From Sepioteuthis lessoniana (Eukaryota > Mollusca > Cephalopoda > Myopsida > Loliginidae): DNA of 64,000 bases. Shown piece after piece: positions 23,606-35,255 of the stretch. The stretch lies in contig OY757934.1 of the NCBI GenBank assembly GCA_963585895.1, positions 33,679,769 to 33,743,768 of the forward strand, written 5' to 3'. A model generated the notes under the pieces. That model worked only from the letters and a program-made list of their open reading frames with translations, was not told where the DNA came from and ran no database searches. Position numbers and translations under genes: made by a program. Each line of letters opens with the position of its first letter. Position 1 is the stretch's first letter.

Positions 23606-24076
23606 TCCTCTCAAAAAAATGCCAAAAACATTACCAGGTGGACTCCTAGACAGGACAAGATACTGGCAACAACAACCACTCAAGGAAAGTGACATATCTT
23701 GCATTTTCCCCACATAAGAATAGATTATTTGATTATTCTTAAATGTTGAATGTTTGTTTTATATTTGATTGTGAATTACACATTCATTAGAAATAATACT
23801 AAAAAATAAGATCTGCCTCACACAGCCAAAGTCCTAATTCACTACTGTTGATAAAAAGCCCATCTTTAATAGTAGTTGCCTTGTTAGGTCATGTTTTTTT
23901 TGTTTTGTTTTTTAAATTTCCTTTTTCATTTTTTATATTTTTTCATGTCATTAATCTTTTTTTAAGCCGGAAGATCATGTTACAATAAAATTTTTTTTAA
24001 CCATTTGTGAAAAGATTTCAACACAAGCAGCCTACAAAATAAAACATTCTGTTTTATATACCTTTTTTTTTTTTCT
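23606..24076. other. Intron 1 segment
   Basis: AT-rich, nothing recognised. Confidence 0.5.
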
Positions 24077-24086
24077 TTCATGGATT

Positions 24087-24327
24087 ATAGATGGTTTCTT
24101 TGTTTAATGGCATATCAAGCTTTGTAGGTTATTTGATGGCAAAGCCATTTTCTGAGAAGAACAGTAGTGGTACTATTTAACCCATAGCTGGGAGGATAAG
24201 GGGGTTCATACCTTTCCCAAGAGTATTTGTCCGAAAGTGAACGGAATAGCGCAAATGGAGTACGAACTCGCTTACTACGATTCCGCAGTCCATTGCTTTA
24301 ACCATTACACCACGAGAACACCCCCTC
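24087..24327 (-). mobile_element. SINE family D, copy 3
   Basis: Full-length on the - strand with head GTGGTGTAATGGTTAAAGC, central block and tail. A 10-bp duplication TTCATGGATT lies at 24077-24086 and 24328-24337. Confidence 0.93.
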
Positions 24328-24529
24328 TTCATGGATTGTGTAAAATTTAGGTTTAGTTTTAAAGATCAGCAGCTCATAAACATTAGAAGGAATAAAAATA
24401 AGTACAAATACAAGAATCTGGATTTGCAATTATTGTTAGCATTTGTGATTTCCATGTCAATTACTTTATATCCTATACAGCCAGATTCAAACTGGTACAG
24501 ATGACAAAATGATCTGGAGGTGCTATATA

Positions 24530-24790
24530 GGAAATATCACATGATTATCAGCCTTTTCTCTTCTATGGAGACTGTTTCAACTAATCTCCTGGACATCATA
24601 GATATGTTGATGCGACCTGGGATATGTTTGAACGTTTCCATTCCTTTATGCAAAAATCCTTGTGCTCTAGTAACCACTGGTATTATTTCTATCTCTGTAC
24701 CTTCATATCCTGTTAATTCAAATTTTTGTACTTGGATAGCTTTTCTGTAAATTTGATAAATATTTCTTTTCAATGTTATTGTTATATCTT
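24530..24790 (-). pseudogene. Possible remnant of a second non-LTR element
   Basis: The - strand has an open stretch with GTEIEIIPVVTRAQGFLHKG, which resembles the conserved EVVPVVIGALG-type end of some non-LTR polyproteins. There is no catalytic motif, so this is a weak match by eye. Confidence 0.4.
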
Positions 24791-25183
24791 ATGAGTGTGC
24801 ACTTTTTTCTTTTCTGTCTTTGTTAATTTTTATGAAAAATTGAAAAAAAAAATGCAACTTGAAATTCTATGGACTGTTGATTGTATAGCAACTTTCATGC
24901 CAAATATCAGTATCTTGATTCCATCCGATTTCTTGAAAGTTTTTTCATATTTGAAACCGCATTTGATTTGCCATTATCTCTACTGTGTATTTTCAAAGTT
25001 TCCATTCTTTGCCATTTCTTGGCAACATTATTGTTTTAAAGTTATTATAAATAACATATTATTACTTTAACATGTTTGTTTTCTTTTTTCATCAACAATT
25101 CTAGAACTGGAATCTCATTTCACTTTGTTGATAAATGCAACATTTAGACTCTAAATATTCTTTATTGGTAACTTTAAACTAAA
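24791..25183. other. Intron 1 segment
   Basis: AT-rich; nothing recognised. Confidence 0.5.
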
Positions 25184-25195
25184 ACAATAAATAAC

Positions 25196-25475
25196 CATAT
25201 TTACCAACCCCTCCACTCAGGCAGGATATGACACCAGGTCAATTTTTAAGCGGAGTTTAACAGGTTTGAATTCAGAGTTTTCCTTCTCCTAGACTAGTTG
25301 CCTCAACAAGGCTGAAGAACCCAGTCTGCCCTACTATTTACCAATGGCTGGAGGGAGAATGATTGGATTCATACCTTTCTCAAGAGTATTAGTGCTATGT
25401 GAAATGCTATCAGTCTCATCCTGAATTTGAACTCTTGTCGCCATGTCCATTTCCTCCGATGATAACCATTATGCC
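25196..25475 (-). mobile_element. SINE family A, copy 3
   Basis: - strand copy, 5' end slightly truncated in the TGGTGTAATGG head. The 12-bp duplication ACAATAAATAAC lies at 25184-25195 and 25476-25487. Confidence 0.92.
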
Positions 25476-25487
25476 ACAATAAATAAC

Positions 25488-26082
25488 ATCATTGGCAATA
25501 AATGAGTGAATGTATGATAAATAATTGTGATCAAGTAAAATCATTAAACTTGACAAAACTGAGTGATAAAAAATTAGATATTATACCTGTATGAATCTGA
25601 ATATATTTGTGTGCATGTGTAATTATAGGTGGATGTATATTTTATTTAATTTTTTGCAGATTAGTTTCCTTCTCTTGAATTAGGCTTGCATCTGTGTTAG
25701 ATCTCTATATCGTGTTGGAGTAGATCAGTACCTTTTTTTAAAAGTATTATTGAATAAGTGTCATTGGTGATAGAAGCCATCATTAAGTAATTGTTTTGCT
25801 GGTGGCAACTACTATTAGAAGATTAGTATAAATTTCAATCCTTTTACTAACAAAGCCTATTTGGTGCATTTAAAACACATTAAGGTCTGAATGTGGTCAT
25901 TTAAGTTTTCATCTCTTCAGTGCTATAGTTAGATTTTTCTCAAAAGCTGTCTGCAATGATTGCAGTTTGATTTTCAAATAGTTTCTCGTATACTGTGACA
26001 ATTGAATAAATATTTACAAAGTTTTGCTTAGTTTGGCACAAGACCAAAAGTATGGTGCACTCAAAATGTAAATCATTTGTCT
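25488..26082. other. Intron 1 segment
   Basis: AT-rich; nothing recognised except GCTTAGTTTGGCACAAG near 26026-26042, which resembles a piece of family E. Confidence 0.45.
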
Positions 26083-26205
26083 GTTGGTGTAGCTTAGTTT
26101 GGCGCAAAGCCAGAAGTACAGAGGCTCTTAGTGAGACTTGAACTCGCTAATAATGGTCTGTTAGATTAGCTCACTAACCTTTTGTATCAAGTGAAGTACC
26201 CAAGC
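26083..26205 (-). mobile_element. tRNA-like SINE family E, copy 1
   Basis: On the - strand a head of the form GGTTAGTGAGCTAATCTAAC is followed by GCGAGTTCAAGTCTCAC, a B-box match, and then GCCAAACTAAGC. Two similar pieces occur at 27838-27929 and 44768-44845. Short and degenerate. Confidence 0.45.
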
Positions 26206-26640
26206 TGATCACATTTATTGAAATTTATTTTTTTCAATGAGTTTGGTGCAAAGTATCACTACTTTATTTTGACTCTTTAAACTTTTGTTAAATGTATTTA
26301 AATTCAAGCTGAAATTTAGATTTTCATGGAAAAAGTTGATAAATATCTCTTGATGTATGTATATAAGTGAATATAGAAACATATTTGAATATGTACATGA
26401 TAATATATAAAGTCATGTACAAATGTCCTTGGTGTTATGATATTTAGTAATAGTTATCATGACCAATGAATACTATGTCTGAGTTACATATAAAGTAACA
26501 TCCTGTGATAAAATCTTTTTCATGTGAGAGGGTTGCACACAAATCAAAATATCTGTTGTATGAAAGCAATTTATGCTGATGAAAAGTGTTTACCAGGTTT
26601 GATGTGCCAAAAACTGCTGGCCTGAAAGGAGATTTAAAAA
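26206..26640. other. Intron 1 segment
   Basis: AT-rich; nothing recognised. Confidence 0.45.
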
Positions 26641-26880
26641 AAAAAAATTATTTTTGTATCACAACAATGCAAAAATGCATTGCAGTCAATAAACTGCACA
26701 AATGATGAAAATCCTGAAATTCTCTCTTTTTGCATACCCTCTGTACAGCCCTGATTTAGCATTATCTGACTTTTGATTATTTCTGAAAGTGAAAGACATA
26801 GTGAAAGGTTAACATGTTTCATCCAATACTAAAGTTGGGAATTACCTAATAAGACAAATTGAATGAAAAATGTATGGAGA
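26641..26880 (+). pseudogene. Mariner-type transposase remnant 1
   Basis: The + strand reads, with stops, LYHNNAKMHCSQ, then YPLYSPDLALSDF followed after one stop by LFLKVKDIVKG. This is the hallmark second-third catalytic segment of mariner transposases (HxDNAxxH ... YSPDLAPSDxxLF); the first catalytic Asp position is Asn here. No inverted repeats found. Confidence 0.75.
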
Positions 26881-27329
26881 TATTTTCCTTCTTGAGTGTG
26901 TTGGTATCATAGATTTTACAATATATAAATACAATGGCAATAGGAAAATAGTGATGGAAATTGTAATTATTTGCTTTTTTTCCACTTTTAAACCAACTAA
27001 TGAATGAGAATGAATGTGATTTGTGACTCTTACGTTTCAATTGAGCTTTGTTCTTAAGATTAAATAATTCTGATTTCTATCTAGTTCCATTTAAGAGATT
27101 AATGTTGATAATCCATTTTATTCATGCCCTCATACCATCAAGCATGCAATATATACCTGGAATTACATTTAAGGCTTATTTCATTAAAAAAAAGAAAATC
27201 TGAAAAGTGAATCCTATCAACTGGAAAGGATTTGGGATTTATCGAAGTAATGTTTATTCATATTTTAAAATTTTGATTGTCCAACCTTACATGCTATATA
27301 AATGCATCTTATTTTCAAGTATATACTTT
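26881..27329. other. Intron 1 segment
   Basis: AT-rich; nothing recognised. Confidence 0.45.
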
Positions 27330-27755
27330 GTCAGCTTCCATGTGGTGCATCCATATAGAATTGATATGACTGGTGCTTGGAAAAAAATTGTGTTTTATTT
27401 TATTGCATTAGTTTGACTTTCATATGAATAATAACCTATTGATAACAGTCTGTGCCTTTGCTAGTCACACATTGATGTCATTTTTAGTAGATGAGGCACT
27501 GGTTCTGAGGTAGATGTACTTTTCCACTAGTTTTAGAGAGCCGCTATTTAGTGTGGAGATGTCTTCTTTTTTGATTAAAACATGTGTACTCTTCTGTCTG
27601 CATTCACATAGAGGCCAATGCTATCTGCTCCAAACTATGCAGCAGGGATTCAGTTTGGGTTGGTGTATTTGCCAGAAGCATTATGTCATCTATATAGTCT
27701 GCATCCATAATAGTTTGTGCGGGGTATTGTCTTTGCTATTGAGCTTAACAACTTT
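27330..27755 (-). mobile_element. Non-LTR fragment L-3
   Basis: The - strand encodes pieces of the same reverse transcriptase as L-1: a NSGSLKLVEKYIYL stretch corresponding to the TPLKLxxKFTYLGSS segment, SSTKNDINV, and a region up to the SIWMHH (YGCTTW) position. It is interrupted by several stops and lacks the 3' (ATG)n end, so it is internal and old. Confidence 0.75.
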
Positions 27756-27837
27756 CCAAGTGACCTCTCTACAGTGAGAATATTACTGTTTAATGTGGTA
27801 ATTAATTTACTAAGCTTTTTACTTGGATGTGGCACTA

Positions 27838-27929
27838 TGCTGTATGAATGGGGCATTGAATGAGACTTGAACTCACTCGTGAAAATTTGCTAGTCTAGCT
27901 TGCTAACCATTATACCACCCAAAGCACCT
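27838..27929 (-). mobile_element. tRNA-like SINE family E, copy 2
   Basis: On the - strand GGTGGTATAATGGTTAGCAA and GTGAGTTCAAGTCTCATTC form A- and B-box-like segments spaced as in tRNA genes. Only the head region is recognisable. Confidence 0.5.
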
Positions 27930-28054
27930 TGTTACTGTTTAGTGTGGTGTGGTGGAATGAGGATTAGTTTGGACTGTCCTTTTTTGAGGAAGAACAATGT
28001 GCATAGACAGTTACAATCCATTGTTATGTGAAACTGTGACATAACTTCCTGGTT

Positions 28055-28335
28055 CTGATATTGGAAATCCACCACCATGCACACAACAAGGGCGGCTATG
28101 GAAATTGTGTCAGAAATTTTTCCAGGCAGCCTATATAATGATATCCTGTGGGCAGCATACTCATCAGATTTATCTTATTGTGATTACTTTCTCTGGGGAT
28201 ATCTAAAAACTCAAATCTTGAGATATATGCTACAGACAACGGATGAATTGAAAGGTTTTATTTGTCATAAAATCACAGCAATACCAGAGGCAATGGCTAG
28301 GTAAGCAACCTAGATGGAGATCAAAGGTTTACATA
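28055..28335 (+). pseudogene. Tc1/mariner superfamily transposase remnant 2
   Basis: An open stretch from 28077 to 28301 reads MHTTRAAMEIVSEIFPGSLY, then AAYSSDLSYCDYFLWGYLKT and TTDELKGFICHKITAIPEAM. The SSDLSYCDYFLWGYLK segment is the second half of a DDE catalytic core of the PRSPDLxxCDFFLWGYLK type. Only the C-terminal part survives. It is a different lineage from the three mariners nearby. Confidence 0.8.
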
Positions 28336-29585
28336 TTTTTATTCTACTTTATAGATAACTAGCAGAAATATGCACCATCTGGGTGCAAGTACTTATGTTT
28401 TAATGTAATTGTCATAACCTAAAAGGTTACTGAATAAGAAATAACCAAAATGGAGGGTTGAAATGAAATGGAAGTCTTTATAATGAAATACAATACTCTC
28501 TAACAGTGTGAAGAAGGTACCCACTGCTAGTGGTGATTACTTAGTCAGCAAGAATACCCCCAAACTGTCCAATGTATTTATGAGGAATGGGACATACCCA
28601 TTAATGTTCACTGGTTGGATATATAACAGTAATAAAATGTTATGTTAAATTAAAAAGACTAATGAAACTAAATAAGAATCAATATAAAAAGATTACTTAT
28701 TTTGATTTTATTTTAATTGATTTCTATATAAATTATCACTTATTACCTTAAAGTTATTTGATTGTAGAATAGAACAGCTTAGATACTAGTTCTTCCCATT
28801 ACTCCCAGCTTTCATAGCTAAATTTTTCTAATTTACCTATTTAACTGAATTATGCAGTAAAGAATAAAATTACTTATTTCTTTTTGCTAATGGATTTCTT
28901 TTAAGATTTATTATTGAGATTTTTACTTATATCTATTTGAAAAACTTATTAAAATTAAACTTCTAAGATCAATCTGCAAATTAGCTTTCCCATTCACACT
29001 ATAAACTGCTATTTGCTTGTCTATATAAATACAATTGCATGTTAGTGTGTAGATAAGGCCAACAATATTAATAATATAAAACAAATTTCCTAATAATTGA
29101 GATTTAAATAAAGATAAAATCATGGTGAATATGACATAAATAACTTAGGGAATTGTGATATCATTCATAACAAAGTTTTACTTACAGACACTCATAATCA
29201 CAATTATAATAAGATTCTGTTAGTGCTTAAATTCTCTTTTGTACAATACAATGAACATATCTATCTTTCCCTATATTCTTTAGAGTGTGTGTGTGTTTTC
29301 TGTTGGTGAAAATTTTCTGGGAAAAGACATATTTGTACCTAGTGACAGCTCATTATCAATGGCTTTCAAGATCAACAATCACTTTAATTAGATTACCTGT
29401 ATTACATCTCTTTAAAATACACTCTTGATTATTTGGAGAGCAAGAGAGGATATGAAAGATTTATCAACCTTGAGAGTAATCATGTCATTATCAGGTCAAG
29501 GTGTTTTTCTGATTTGTTTGTTTAAAGATATTCAGTTGTTAAGTAATTAATTGTTATACAGAAATCACTTACTCAGATTTCACCT
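28336..29585. other. Intron 1 segment
   Basis: AT-rich; nothing recognised. Confidence 0.5.
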
Positions 29586-30200
29586 ATCATTTGCTATACT
29601 TAAATTTTTTTTTTTTTAACCTTCTTGTTCCAATATTTTCTGTCATATATTTATAATTTCTCACAGAAGATTTTCTTTCTCAGCAAAGAACTGTTATAAA
29701 TGTCTTTTGCATTTTTCCAGAGAATTGATTTTTTTCTTTTTCTTTTATTTAAGAGGATTCAGTATAAATTAGAATAAATTAGCCAAAGATTTATGTCTTG
29801 TGAAATGAAGTGGATAAATAAAAAAAATTTGCCTTTCAAGCTGTAATCATTTTTGCTGAGTCACTAAAGAAATATGTGGCTTAGCATTATCCAGATATAA
29901 AATTATATCTTTCTTTTAACTCATTCTGGACTCATGGTTTTTATCTATTGCTGCCTTTAATAAGTCTACTTGGGAGCAATACATATTTGATCTTTTTATG
30001 AGTTTATAGCATTGAACCCCTTTCTCAATTTGATCATATACATATAATTTTTTTCAAAGATTAGCTTTTTGGTAGGGTTAGTAGTAGTCCATTTCACTTT
30101 ATCCAGGATCTCTTATATTCCACTGGTCATGCAATAATGGTGAGCATGTAGCCTTAAAACCAAATGCATTCTTCTAAAACTGAATATAGTCTTTTACTTG
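29586..30200 (-). pseudogene. Mariner transposase remnant 3
   Basis: On the - strand, with many stops: LLKAAIDKNHESRM, then KKDIILYLDNAKPHIS, followed by TQQK.LQL-like and SLEKCK-like pieces. LDNAKPH is the mariner HDNAxPH catalytic-Asp segment. The PYSPDL region is lost or too degraded. No inverted repeats assigned. Confidence 0.65.
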
Positions 30201-30755
30201 TTGAAAAACCAATTAAAATTGCACACTTCCACTTTAGAGGTTTATATACCAATTTACAAAAAGCAATCTAAAAGAAGTCATTCAAAAGTTAGTAAAATTT
30301 TTCATTTCTTTTATATTCTATCTAATTGATATAAATGAAATGGAAAAACTTACATTAAAAATTTAAACTTTGGATTTTATTGTACTTATTAAAAATTTAT
30401 CTGTAGCCTTAGTTCTAGACAATAAATTTGTGACTTCTAAGCATGGAAGGTTTTCTCATTCCTGTTGCAAAGCATTACCTTTTCATCTTCTGTTACATTT
30501 AAAAAAAAAAAATGAAAGTAATCATCATTGTCAAGTCAAATTGAACAGGAAATTACTTTATTCTCTTTGAGCATTTTAAGTTTATTGCTCTAATAAAAAT
30601 TTTGGTCTAATGTACCATAATTTCTGGATTGTTTGTCTCTCTCTATTTTTCTTTCTCTGTTGGAGATTTATGCACACACAGAGAGGATGCGATGGATAAG
30701 CTGTTGCCATGCATGCACTTTGTTTCCAGTTTTGTCTACTGTGCAGAAAATATAA
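30201..30755. other. Intron 1 segment
   Basis: AT-rich. It may include more of the decayed mariner, but no motif can be pointed to. Confidence 0.4.
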
Positions 30756-31660
30756 GTCAGTTGGGTACTATCTGTGATGAAAGCAGCACTATGATGCAGT
30801 TCACTCATGTAGAAATTTGGAAATGGCATGCTGTACTGCTTCACATTTATGCTGGAAGCTCCAATATGAAGATTTCACAGTGTTTGGGCATCAATCTGAT
30901 GACAGATTTATACTTATACTGATGAAAAGCAAACACCCAGGGGGGGGTGTCCTCATGGTGTAATGGTTAAAGTGATAGACTGCAGAATTGTAGTAAGCGA
31001 GTTCGTACTCCAGTCCCGCTATTACATTCACTTTCAGGCAAATACCTTTGGGAAAGGTATGAACCTCCTTATCCTCCCAGCTATGGGTCAAGTAGTACCA
31101 CCACTGTTCTTCTAGGAGAATGGCTTTGGCATTGAATAACCTACAAAGGATAATATGCCATTAAACAAAGAAACCAAACCAAACGCCCAATCCTTTGTTT
31201 TGAAGTGGTCACTAGTGATGGTGATGTTATGCCTCCATTCACTTTCCCACATGGCCTTGGACTCAACATGAAGGCAGGTATTAATTGCCTGGAATGTTTT
31301 CCATGATTTAGATGATGGCTGCTGGAAGACCCTATATCTAGCAACAGGACTCTGTACCATACCATAAAAATATGAGAACTCAGTCTTGGCTGTCAGAAAA
31401 TTTCTGCAATAATTTCACTGCCTAACTCCCCAGATTGCAGTCCCCGTGATTGTTTTTGGTGCATATTTGAGCAAGAGACAAACAAAACTCCATACAAGAG
31501 CAAAGATGAACTGAAGGCAAGAATAACTGCAGCATTTACCAATCCAAACAAAGAGACTGTTGGAAAGGTTTGCAGGAGATTCTGAAGTTGTCTGCAGGCT
31601 GTGACTGAAGCCAATGTGTTGGGTATCACCTACCTTTTCAGCATAATGAGCTGTTTCATC
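30756..31660 (+). pseudogene. Tc1/mariner superfamily transposase remnant 4, split by a SINE
   Basis: The left part (about 30800-30920) reads EIWKWHAVLLHIYAGSSNMK and SQCLGIN, a helix-turn-helix-like N-terminus. The right part (31190-31640, shifting frames) reads FEVVTSDGDVMPPFTFPHGL, LPNSPDCSPRDCFW, KDELKARITAAFTNPNKETV and CRRF, the typical NSPDCNPxDYxxW catalytic half. Family D copy 4 lies between, and roughly the middle third of the protein (including the first catalytic Asp region) is missing. The joining of the two parts into one former gene is inferred. Confidence 0.75.
30940..31179 (+). mobile_element. SINE family D, copy 4
   Basis: Full-length + strand copy with head GGTGTCCTCATGGTGTAATG and tail AAACAAAGAAACCAAACC. 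The duplication CAAAC[A/G]CCCA (one mismatch) lies at 30930-30939 and 31180-31189. Confidence 0.92.
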
Positions 31661-31949
31661 TGCCATATATGGCAGTAGCGGAGATCAGTCTGGGAATAAG
31701 CCTACGAGTCAGACCAGAAGAGCCGTTCCTATTGTTGAAGTATATTATTACTCTATCACTAATCCTATGTTTATTACTAACCGTCTCTCTCTTGTAAATA
31801 CTCTTTCCTGTAAATATAACTATTTTCCTCACATATCATGGTTTGTCTTATTATTACTACTACTTGTGTTCACTAACTAGAACACAACACTTTGAATGAA
31901 TTTAATCTCTTGTATTTAAAGATATTTTCTTGTAATTTTGGTAATTGTA

Positions 31950-33226
31950 ACACATCACTCAATGAGTCCTGGGCTTGATATATAGATGGCACCACTAATA
32001 AAAAAAAGTTAATTTGAGTTTTATAAAGTACTAACCTTCAAATGGCACATGTCAGAATTTGGCCCCAGTCAGATTATTAGTTTACAAATTATACTTATTA
32101 TAGTGAAGTCACTGTTGCAAATTTTCAAAACAATGGAAAAATCTGAATTCTGTGTGTTGATAAAGCAATGCTTTCCAATGGGGAAAAATACTGTTCAAGC
32201 AAAGTAATGACTTGATGAGTGTTATTCGGACTCTGCTCTGTCAGAAACAATGGTTAAGAGGTGATATGGTGACTTTAAATGCAGTCATACAGACACAAAT
32301 GAAGCTGAACACTCAGGTCACCCAAATTTGGCAGTTGTCTTGGAAAACACCAAGAAACTCCACAAACTCGTTTTGGCTGATCGTAAATTGAAGTTACATG
32401 AGATAGCAGAGGAGGTGAAGATATCAGAAGGCAGTCTATTCACCATATTGCATGAACATTTGTCAATGAGAAAACTGTGTTGAAATTGGGTACCACTTTT
32501 GCTCACAGTTGATCAAAAACAACTATGCGTTGACAATTCAGAGCATTGTTTGCAACTGTTTCAATGCAACAAAAAGGAGTTTTTGTGTAAATATGTGACA
32601 AGGGATGATGCACAAATCTACCACTTCACTTTGGAGTCAAATTGACAGTCAGTTGAGTGGACGGCAGCAAGTAAAAGCTGTCCAAAGTGACCAATGATGC
32701 TAACATCAGCAGGCAAGGTTTTGGCCTCTGTATTTTGGGATATGCAAGATGTTTTATTCATTGATTACTATGAGAAAGGAAGAACCATCAATAATGAATA
32801 TTATATAGCATTATTGGTGCATTTGAAGGAAGAAATCCCCCCCCAAAAAACAGCTATGAATGAAGGAGAAAAAGTGCTCTTTCACCAAGACAATACACCG
32901 TGTCACAAGTTGATTGCAACGATGGCAAAACTACATGAATTTTACTTTGAATTGCTTCTACACCCACCCTATTCTCCAGATTTGGCCCCCAGCTGACCTC
33001 AAAAGAATGGTCCACTGAAAGAGATTTGGCTCCAATGAAGAAGTGATATTGGAAACTGAGGTGTATTTTGAGACCAAAGACAAATCGTTCTACCAAAAAG
33101 GCATTAAATTGTTAGAGAAGCTTTGTAATTGGTGTATCACCCTAGAAAGAGACTGTTGATGAATAAAGTTAAATTTTGCCTGAAAGTTGTTTAATTGTTA
33201 GACCCAGGAATTATTGAGTGATGTGT
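31950..33226 (+). mobile_element. Mariner DNA transposon with both inverted repeats
   Basis: The left end ACACATCACTCAATGAGTCC and the reverse complement of the right end ACACATCACTCAATAATTCC are nearly identical over 25 bp. TA lies immediately outside each end (31948-31949, 33227-33228). The length of 1277 bp is typical of mariner. The + strand encodes a decayed D34D transposase: SAGKVLASVFWDMQDVLFID with the first catalytic Asp, HQDNTPCHK with the second, and HPPYSPDLAPS, after which a stop replaces the expected residue. Stops also break the N-terminal half. Not functional, but a well-preserved frame for the ends. Confidence 0.95.
32694..32995 (+). pseudogene. Mariner transposase catalytic region
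   Basis: One hundred open codons cover the core with FWD (first Asp), HQDN (second Asp) and YSPDLAPS. The third acidic position falls after the premature stop. Downstream, homologous residues (SNEEVILETE, KDKSFYQKGI) continue to 33120 in other frames. Confidence 0.92.
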
Positions 33227-33275
33227 TATCTAATAAAGTGAGATGTTAATGTTATTTTTATTTTTGCATAATTTA

Positions 33276-33282
<7 letters not shown>

Positions 33283-33326
<44 letters not shown>
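33283..33326. repeat. (TA)n-(CA)n microsatellite
   Basis: About 15 TA units run into about six CA units. Confidence 0.95.
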
Positions 33327-33595
33327 TACAGAGTAAGGTGGGTGATTGGTCAATGTATAGAGATTAAAAAAAAAAAGCAACAAATTCTTCAGGGGATGAT
33401 TTTATTTGTAGAAATATTTGCCACACATACAGAGTAAGGTGGGTGATTGGTCAATTGTCTAAATTATGCAAAAATGGAAATAACACTGGGAAAAACTGGA
33501 AATAAATCTCATAGTATGAAAATGTATAGAGATTAAAAAAAAAAAGCAACAAATTCTTCAGGGGATGATTTTATTTGTAGAAATATTTGCCAACG
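33327..33595. repeat. Imperfect tandem duplication
   Basis: ATACAGAGTAAGGTGGGTGA occurs at about 33327 and 33427, and TGTATAGAGATTAAAAAA onward (70 bp) at about 33354 and 33524. The second unit holds about 70 bp absent from the first. Confidence 0.9.
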
Positions 33596-34205
33596 TTAAA
33601 TGTTTAGGTCTTTTAAAACTTAATCAGGGTGTGTAAGTTACAAAATGATATGGGGGGAAAAAAAAAGAAAATTTTAAAATGTTCCACTACTATGGTAGTG
33701 CTCCATTTCAAATTTATATGATGCAACTAGCATTCCAAACTTTATTTACCCCCCCCCAAGTACCAATTCGTATCAAAGTCTATCTATCTATCTATGTATG
33801 TTGATGTTCATATTATTTAGTTTGTGTCAATTATTAACATTCTGTCTTTAATATTTTTGATCTTCTTCTGTTTTTCTTTGTCTTTTTAATTCAATTGTTT
33901 ATCTGTCTTTCTAGAATTATATAAATGGTGAAGCCAAATTATTTTAGATAAGGGATTTTGTAAATTAAACTAAGATAGAAAGAAGATCATCAATGATATC
34001 ATTGAATGTTAATGATAGATAATAAACTAAATGATATAAAAAAATAACATATATATATATAGTCCTACCAGAGGAAGTGGAGTATTTTAAAGCTTTCTCA
34101 TTTTTTTGTTTGATTACATATCTTGATGAAAGTCTAAAAATCTGAAATGTTTTACGTTGGTAAATATTTTTACAAAATTAAACCATCCTCTGAAGACTTT
34201 GTTCT
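33549..34205. repeat. Inverted pair of diverged ~85-bp arms
   Basis: The left arm (33549-33635: CTTCAGGGGATG, GAAATATTTGCCAACG, TTAATCAGGGTGTG) resembles the reverse complement of 34120-34200 (CTTCAGAGGATGG, AAATATTTACCAACG, TTTCATCAAGATATG). Possibly the ends of a decayed fold-back or DNA transposon. Confidence 0.55.
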
Positions 34206-34984
34206 TTTTTCATCTTTTACACATTTTCATATATATATATATATTAGTTTTTATTTGTGATGTATTCTAATTTTGATGTCAAATGTTTTTAAGCTTCTGT
34301 TAAGTCCAAAAAACACATCCTCTAAAAATCGTTGTTATTTATGTTCAATTTCAAAAAGAGTCAGTCACCTATCAGAAATTGTTTGCACAATTGAACTTCT
34401 TTGTGTTTTTAATGCTAGTAACTTTCTACTGTATTATATTTTTTATAACAATTTTAACTATCACCTAATTATTTGAAGCCAGTCCATTCAGGTGGCATGG
34501 GTACAATGACCTAAAGTAAATAGATATTTCTTTTCTTTTTTTTTTCTTTCTCTTCACTTTTGTATGTATGTATGTATGTGTGTTGTTTTTTTTTGTTTTT
34601 TTTACCAAAGAAAAATGACTTTCCCATTGACACTAATCTGTCCTTAATCGTATTAGATACTTCTTATTTATTTATTGGCAGTATACCCAAATGTATTATA
34701 TTCATGTGTGTTTTTCTATTTCAAGTATAGATTTCTGTTGTACATCTTGTTATAATAAATGCTATTGAGTTTGTCCTTTCTTCAAACGGTACCTTTTTTC
34801 TTTACTACATAAACGTAATTTAAAAGAGACCTGGGGGAATAACAACTTTATTATCTCAGCTTTAGGAGTTGGGATGATTCCCTTTTATAGTTTTAATTTT
34901 CTCTTTCATTGGTTTTTACTTTTCTTTTCCTTTCTCTTCCCCCGTCCTTTTACACTTTCTTATCTTCCTTACCTTTTACTTTAT
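34206..34984. other. Intron 1 segment
   Basis: AT-rich with short TA and GTAT repeats. Nothing else recognised. Confidence 0.5.
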
Positions 34985-35255
34985 TTTTACTCCAGTCAGT
35001 AGGGCTTTAAATGTGCTGCATTCCCTGCAGAGAAGACCCCCCCCTTCCCTAAAGCAGGGTCCTGGCCATGACACTAATAGTAAATCTCCAGTTGTGGGGA
35101 GTGCGGAGTATCCCTTCATTGCCATTACTCCCAGGTCCACTCTGACCTAGAGTGGTTGTACCTGTTAAGGTCTCACCTATGGGTCAAATAGATTTGGTTG
35201 GTTGGTTGTTTTGTTTTACAGCATATCAACCCTTTTTGGGTCATTTAATTGGGGG
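34985..35255. mobile_element. SINE family C, copy 8: head joined to an inverted tail
   Basis: A family C head on the + strand (34985-35190) ends at ATGGGTCAAATAG and runs straight into a family C tail in the opposite orientation (GGTTGGTTGTTTTGTTTTAC AGCATATCAACC). The inversion breakpoint is at about 35190-35193. Confidence 0.78.
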
